From Stictocephala bisonia (Eukaryota; Arthropoda; Insecta; Hemiptera; Membracidae), in the NCBI GenBank assembly GCA_035578905.1, contig JAQJVL010000123.1, positions 2,083,384-2,147,383 of the forward strand: a stretch of 64,000 bases of DNA. The letters are read 5' to 3'. Positions 60,359 to 64,000 of this stretch are shown here, in pieces (the first letter of the stretch is position 1; each line of letters begins with the position of its first letter). The translations under genes and the position numbers were made by a program. The notes beneath the pieces were generated by a model. That model did no database searches. It worked only from the letters and a program-made list of their open reading frames with translations, and was not told the DNA's origin.

Positions 60359-61875
60359 TCAGTTATTCAGTGATGTAGTTGTCGTACACATGTACAATTG
60401 TACAAGTACTTAAAACAACATGTACGATGGTTTGAAGACAAACCTTAAAATAACATGATATGAAAGTATTTGCCATTATATTCCGTATGAGCTGTAAGCT
60501 TAATGTCGGAACGTTAACATTGCACTGGTAAACTGTATGCATATGTTAGAGGTAACTTGTTATTCTACAGTTACAATCACTTTATGAAATCAAGTAATAT
60601 ATGAAATAAATACAGTAATAAAAGATGTGGAGAGTGCCTATAAAATAACTAAACATGCGTTTATTAATAAAACAATCATTTGATCATTGCTGGGACACAA
60701 TGAAGGTTTGAAACAATTATTAGCTATAAATTACTGGGAGAATAAAACAAATTATCTGTCACAAATTTTCCTCGTTGCAACTAATGAGAGATGAATCCAA
60801 TTTCAGAAAAGCGTTTGTTTTTAATGAGCTTCATTGGTTCAATTAACTGAAACACTTGTTGTGACGAATTATATTTTAGCAAAAGGTGCATTTAACAATA
60901 CAATATTTAAGAGGATTTAATAAATTATTATTTTTATTTACCGAATAACTCATAAAAAATCAGATATTATTATTAAAAATTGTTTAACAAAGCCTGCAAC
61001 AATTCGTTGATATTATTTTGCTGAGTTTTTCTAAGTTTATTATTTTGCGATTCATGTAAACTTGCCACTACTGGCTTAAACAAATAGTTTTTAAGACGTA
61101 TATAAACATGGAAATTAATTACAATTGTCACAGAGATATCAATTAGACCTGATATTTTAAAACTACTCGTTTACATTGAATTCTAACTATTCTGAAGTAA
61201 ACATGTTTGTAGAGCTGGGCAAGGATATACATAAAACTTTACCTTATTTCTAATTTAACATAGACGTTCAACATGATGTAAAAAGGGCTAAAGAGTGTGC
61301 TCTTTTTCCCTCAAACTTTTTACTGGAGTCAGCTCAAATATTTTCCGCACCTTTATTAAGTCAACAAATAGTTAACAATTAAATATCGATAAATTACAAA
61401 TTTGCTTAAAACCACTACAGATTGTTTACCCAAAAAAGTTTGTGTCAGTTCAGCTACACTTTTTTGTCATACAGCTTGTTAAGTACATTTATCGCAAGAC
61501 TTGTCAGTCGACACGGTGCAAATTTATGTTAACTCAATTTTTTCGACACAATAAACAATTCTCAGTGACTTTTCGTTTATTTACTACGTACACTAGATAC
61601 TTTTAGTATTTAATTTAGTGATATTTTAATATTACAGTATGATATGTGTATATATTACTATCTCGAAACGTATTTCGATACTCTCTTTTGATAATTAGAT
61701 ATACACACTATACCCAAGATTGAAATGTTTTGAGTACATTTCATGTTTGTGACTACTCGCCCACATATACATATAAAGAAATCCATTATTACACTCACAC
61801 ATATAACGGAAGTGTTGCTTTGCATGTTTCTTATATTGCATGTTTGTTATATAAGTACTTATATGGAATGGCGGG
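60359..61875. other. AT-rich DNA before the terminal array
   Basis: No genes recognised. Two 62-64 codon frames on opposite strands near 61.7-61.9 kb overlap each other and run into the array. Confidence 0.5.
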
Positions 61876-64000
61876 TCGGTTAATGCCACTTAAGTGTATG
61901 GGTGGGCGGGTGAATTAATACACTGTACTTGTATGTGTGGGCGGGTAAGTTAATACACTGTAGGTGTATGTGTGGGCGGGTGGGTTAATACACTGTTCGT
62001 GTATGTGTGGGTGGGTGGGTAAATACACTGTACGTGTATGTGTGGGCGGGTGAATTAATACACTATACGTGTATGTGGGGGCGGGTGGGTAAATACACTG
62101 TACGTGTATGTGTGGTTGGGTGGGTTAATACACTGTACGTGTATGTGTGGGCGGGCGGGTACGTGTATGTGTGGGCGAGCGGGTAAAGACACTGTAAGTA
62201 TGTGTGGGTAGGTGGGTTAATACACTGTACGTGTATGTGTGTGCGGGTGAGTTAATAGACTGTACGTGTATGTGTGAGAAGGTGGGTAAATACACTGTAA
62301 GTATGGGTGGGCGGGTGGGTTAATACACTGTACGTGTATGTGTGTGCGGGTGGGTTAATAGACTGTACGTGTATGTGTCGGCGGGTGGGTTAATACACTG
62401 TACGTGTATGTGTGCGCGGGTGGGTTAATAGACTGTACGTGTATGTGTGGGCCGATGGGTTAATACACTGTACGTGTATGTGTTTGCGGGTGGGTTTATA
62501 GACTGTACGTGTATGTGTGGGCGGGTGGGTTAATACAATGTACGTGTATGTGTGGGTGGGTGGGTTAATACACTGTACGTGTATGTGTGGGTGGGTGGGT
62601 TAATACACTGTACGTGTATGTGTGTGCGGGTGGGTTAATAGACTGTACGTGTATGGGTGGGCGGGAGGGTAAATACACTGTAAGTATGGGTAGGCGGGTG
62701 GATTAATACACAATACGTGTATGTGTGTGTGTGTGTGGGTGGGTAAATACACTGTAAGTATGGGTAGGTGGGTGGGTTAATACACTGTACGTGCATGTGT
62801 GTGCGGATGGGTTAATAGACTGTACGTGTATGAGTGGACGGGTGGGTTAATACACTGTACGTGTATGTGTGTGCGGGTGGGTAAATATACTGTAAGTATG
62901 GGTGGGCGGGTGGGTTATTACACTGTACGTGTATGTGTGTGCAGGTGGGTTAATAGACTGTACGTGTATGTTTGGGCGGGTGGGTTAATACACTGTACGT
63001 GTATGTGTGTGCGGGTGGGTTAATAGACTGTACGTGTATGTGTGGGTGGGGGTGTTAATACACTGTACGTGTATGTGTGTGCGGGTGGGTTAATAGACTG
63101 TACGTGTATGTGTGTGCGGGTGGGTTAATAGACTGTACGTGTATGTGTGGGCGGGTGGGTTAATACACTGTACGTGTATGTGTGGGCGGGTGGGTTAATA
63201 CACTGTACGTGTATGTGTGGGTGGGTGGGTTAATATACTGTACGTGTATAAGTGGGTGGGTGGGTAAATACAATGTAAGTATGGGTGGGCGGATGGGTTA
63301 ATAGACTGTACGTGTATGTGCGGGCGGGTGGGTTAATACACTGTACGTGTATGTGTGTGTGGGTGGGTTAATATAATGTGCGTATATGGGTGGGCGAAGG
63401 GGTAAATACACTCTAAGTATGGGTGGGCGGGTGGGTTAATACACTTTACGTGTATGTGTGTGCGGTAGGGTTAATAGACTGAACGTGTATGTGAGGGTGG
63501 GTGGGTAAATACACTGTACGTGCTTTTTTGTGGGCCGGTGAGTTAATACACTGTACGTGTATGTGTGGGCAGGTGGGTTAATACACTGTACGTGTATGTG
63601 TGGGCGGGCGGGTAAATACACTGTAAGTATGGATGGGCGGGTGGGTTAATAGACTGTACGTGTATGTGTGGGTGGGGGGGTAATACACTGTACGTGTATG
63701 TATGTGCGGGTGGGTAAATACACTGTAAGTATGGGTGGGCGGGTGGGTTAATACACTGTACGTGTATGTGTGTTCGGGTGGGTAAATACACTGTTAGTAT
63801 AGGTGGGCGGGTGGGTTAATACACTGTACGTGTATGTGTGGACGGGTGGGTTAATACACTGTACGTGTATGTGTGTGTGTGGGTGGGTTAATATACTGTG
63901 CGTGTATGGGTGGGCGGGTGGGTAAATAGACTGTACGTGTTTGTGTGGGCGGGGGTGTTAATACACTGTACGTGTATGTGTGGGCAGGTGTGTTAATGCA
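61876..64000. repeat. ~35-bp GT-rich minisatellite, about 60 copies, runs off the window
   Basis: The main monomer is TAATACACTGTACGTGTATG followed by TGTGGGCGGGTGGGT. A second type has TAATAGACTG, often paired with a TGTGTGCGGG neighbour to make a ~70-bp dimer. A third, shorter type reads AAATACACTGTAAGTATGGG. Frames across it are repeat artefacts. It shares the ACTGTACGTGTATG core with the array at 7.5 kb. Confidence 0.97.

Noticed and set aside
62799..63791. Short frames rich in Cys/Val or Pro/His/Tyr
   Set aside because: They are translations of the 35-bp minisatellite.

Overview
This window looks like AT-rich nuclear DNA from an animal, most likely an insect. The grounds are dense eukaryotic transposon families with no bacterial gene organisation: CR1/Jockey-like and I/R1-like LINEs, Helitrons with A|T-flanked TC...CTAG ends, a PIF/Harbinger element and Tc1/mariner elements. 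A hemipteran is my guess from the look of the Helitron and LINE families, not something the sequence proves. I see no conserved host gene. The only candidate host coding region is an unrecognised 213-codon open frame at 24358-24999, possibly a single-exon gene or a last exon. No tRNA, rRNA or CRISPR was seen.

Layout: 2.8-4.4 kb is a 22-copy 76-bp tandem array. 5.8-8.4 kb holds a small TIR element and a TA-flanked long-TIR element that carries its own minisatellite and was itself hit by a LINE tail. 8.4-19.7 kb is nearly featureless AT-rich DNA. 19.75-21.13 kb is a Helitron-like element containing 986 bp of perfectly alternating pyrimidine-purine DNA. 21.4-24.2 kb is a truncated LINE followed by Helitron copies. 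24.4-25.1 kb is the unknown open frame. 26.2-26.9 kb is a decayed satellite.

27.55-36.0 kb is a Helitron nest. Copy A (5.3 kb, minus strand) contains a broken PIF1-type helicase split by a LINE, a possible captured coding fragment and a small second Helitron. Copy B (2.2 kb) lacks those insertions and shows the empty site; it carries a foldback element instead. 36.5-37.5 kb is a decayed PIF/Harbinger transposon with a transposase remnant and an antisense MADF-like remnant. 38.0-38.4 kb is a 134-bp inverted repeat. 42.9-44.9 kb is a mariner-like element with TIRs near 280 bp and a once-frameshifted transposase.

45-52 kb is satellite territory: a 23-bp minisatellite with a ~458-bp higher-order repeat, and a 29-copy 78-bp array in which a nine-unit (702 bp) block is duplicated. 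52.6-58.1 kb is a TA-flanked TIR element interrupted by an almost full-length two-ORF LINE (ORF1 with PHD finger, coiled coil and FP25K-like C-terminus; ORF2 with endonuclease and reverse transcriptase, one premature stop). 58.3-60.4 kb holds another Helitron copy and a LINE 3' end. From 61.88 kb to the window end is a ~35-bp minisatellite related to the one inside the 7-kb element.

Overall the window records several layers of nested transposition plus independent tandem-array expansion. The genes present are transposon genes; all but the LINE ORF1 are visibly broken.
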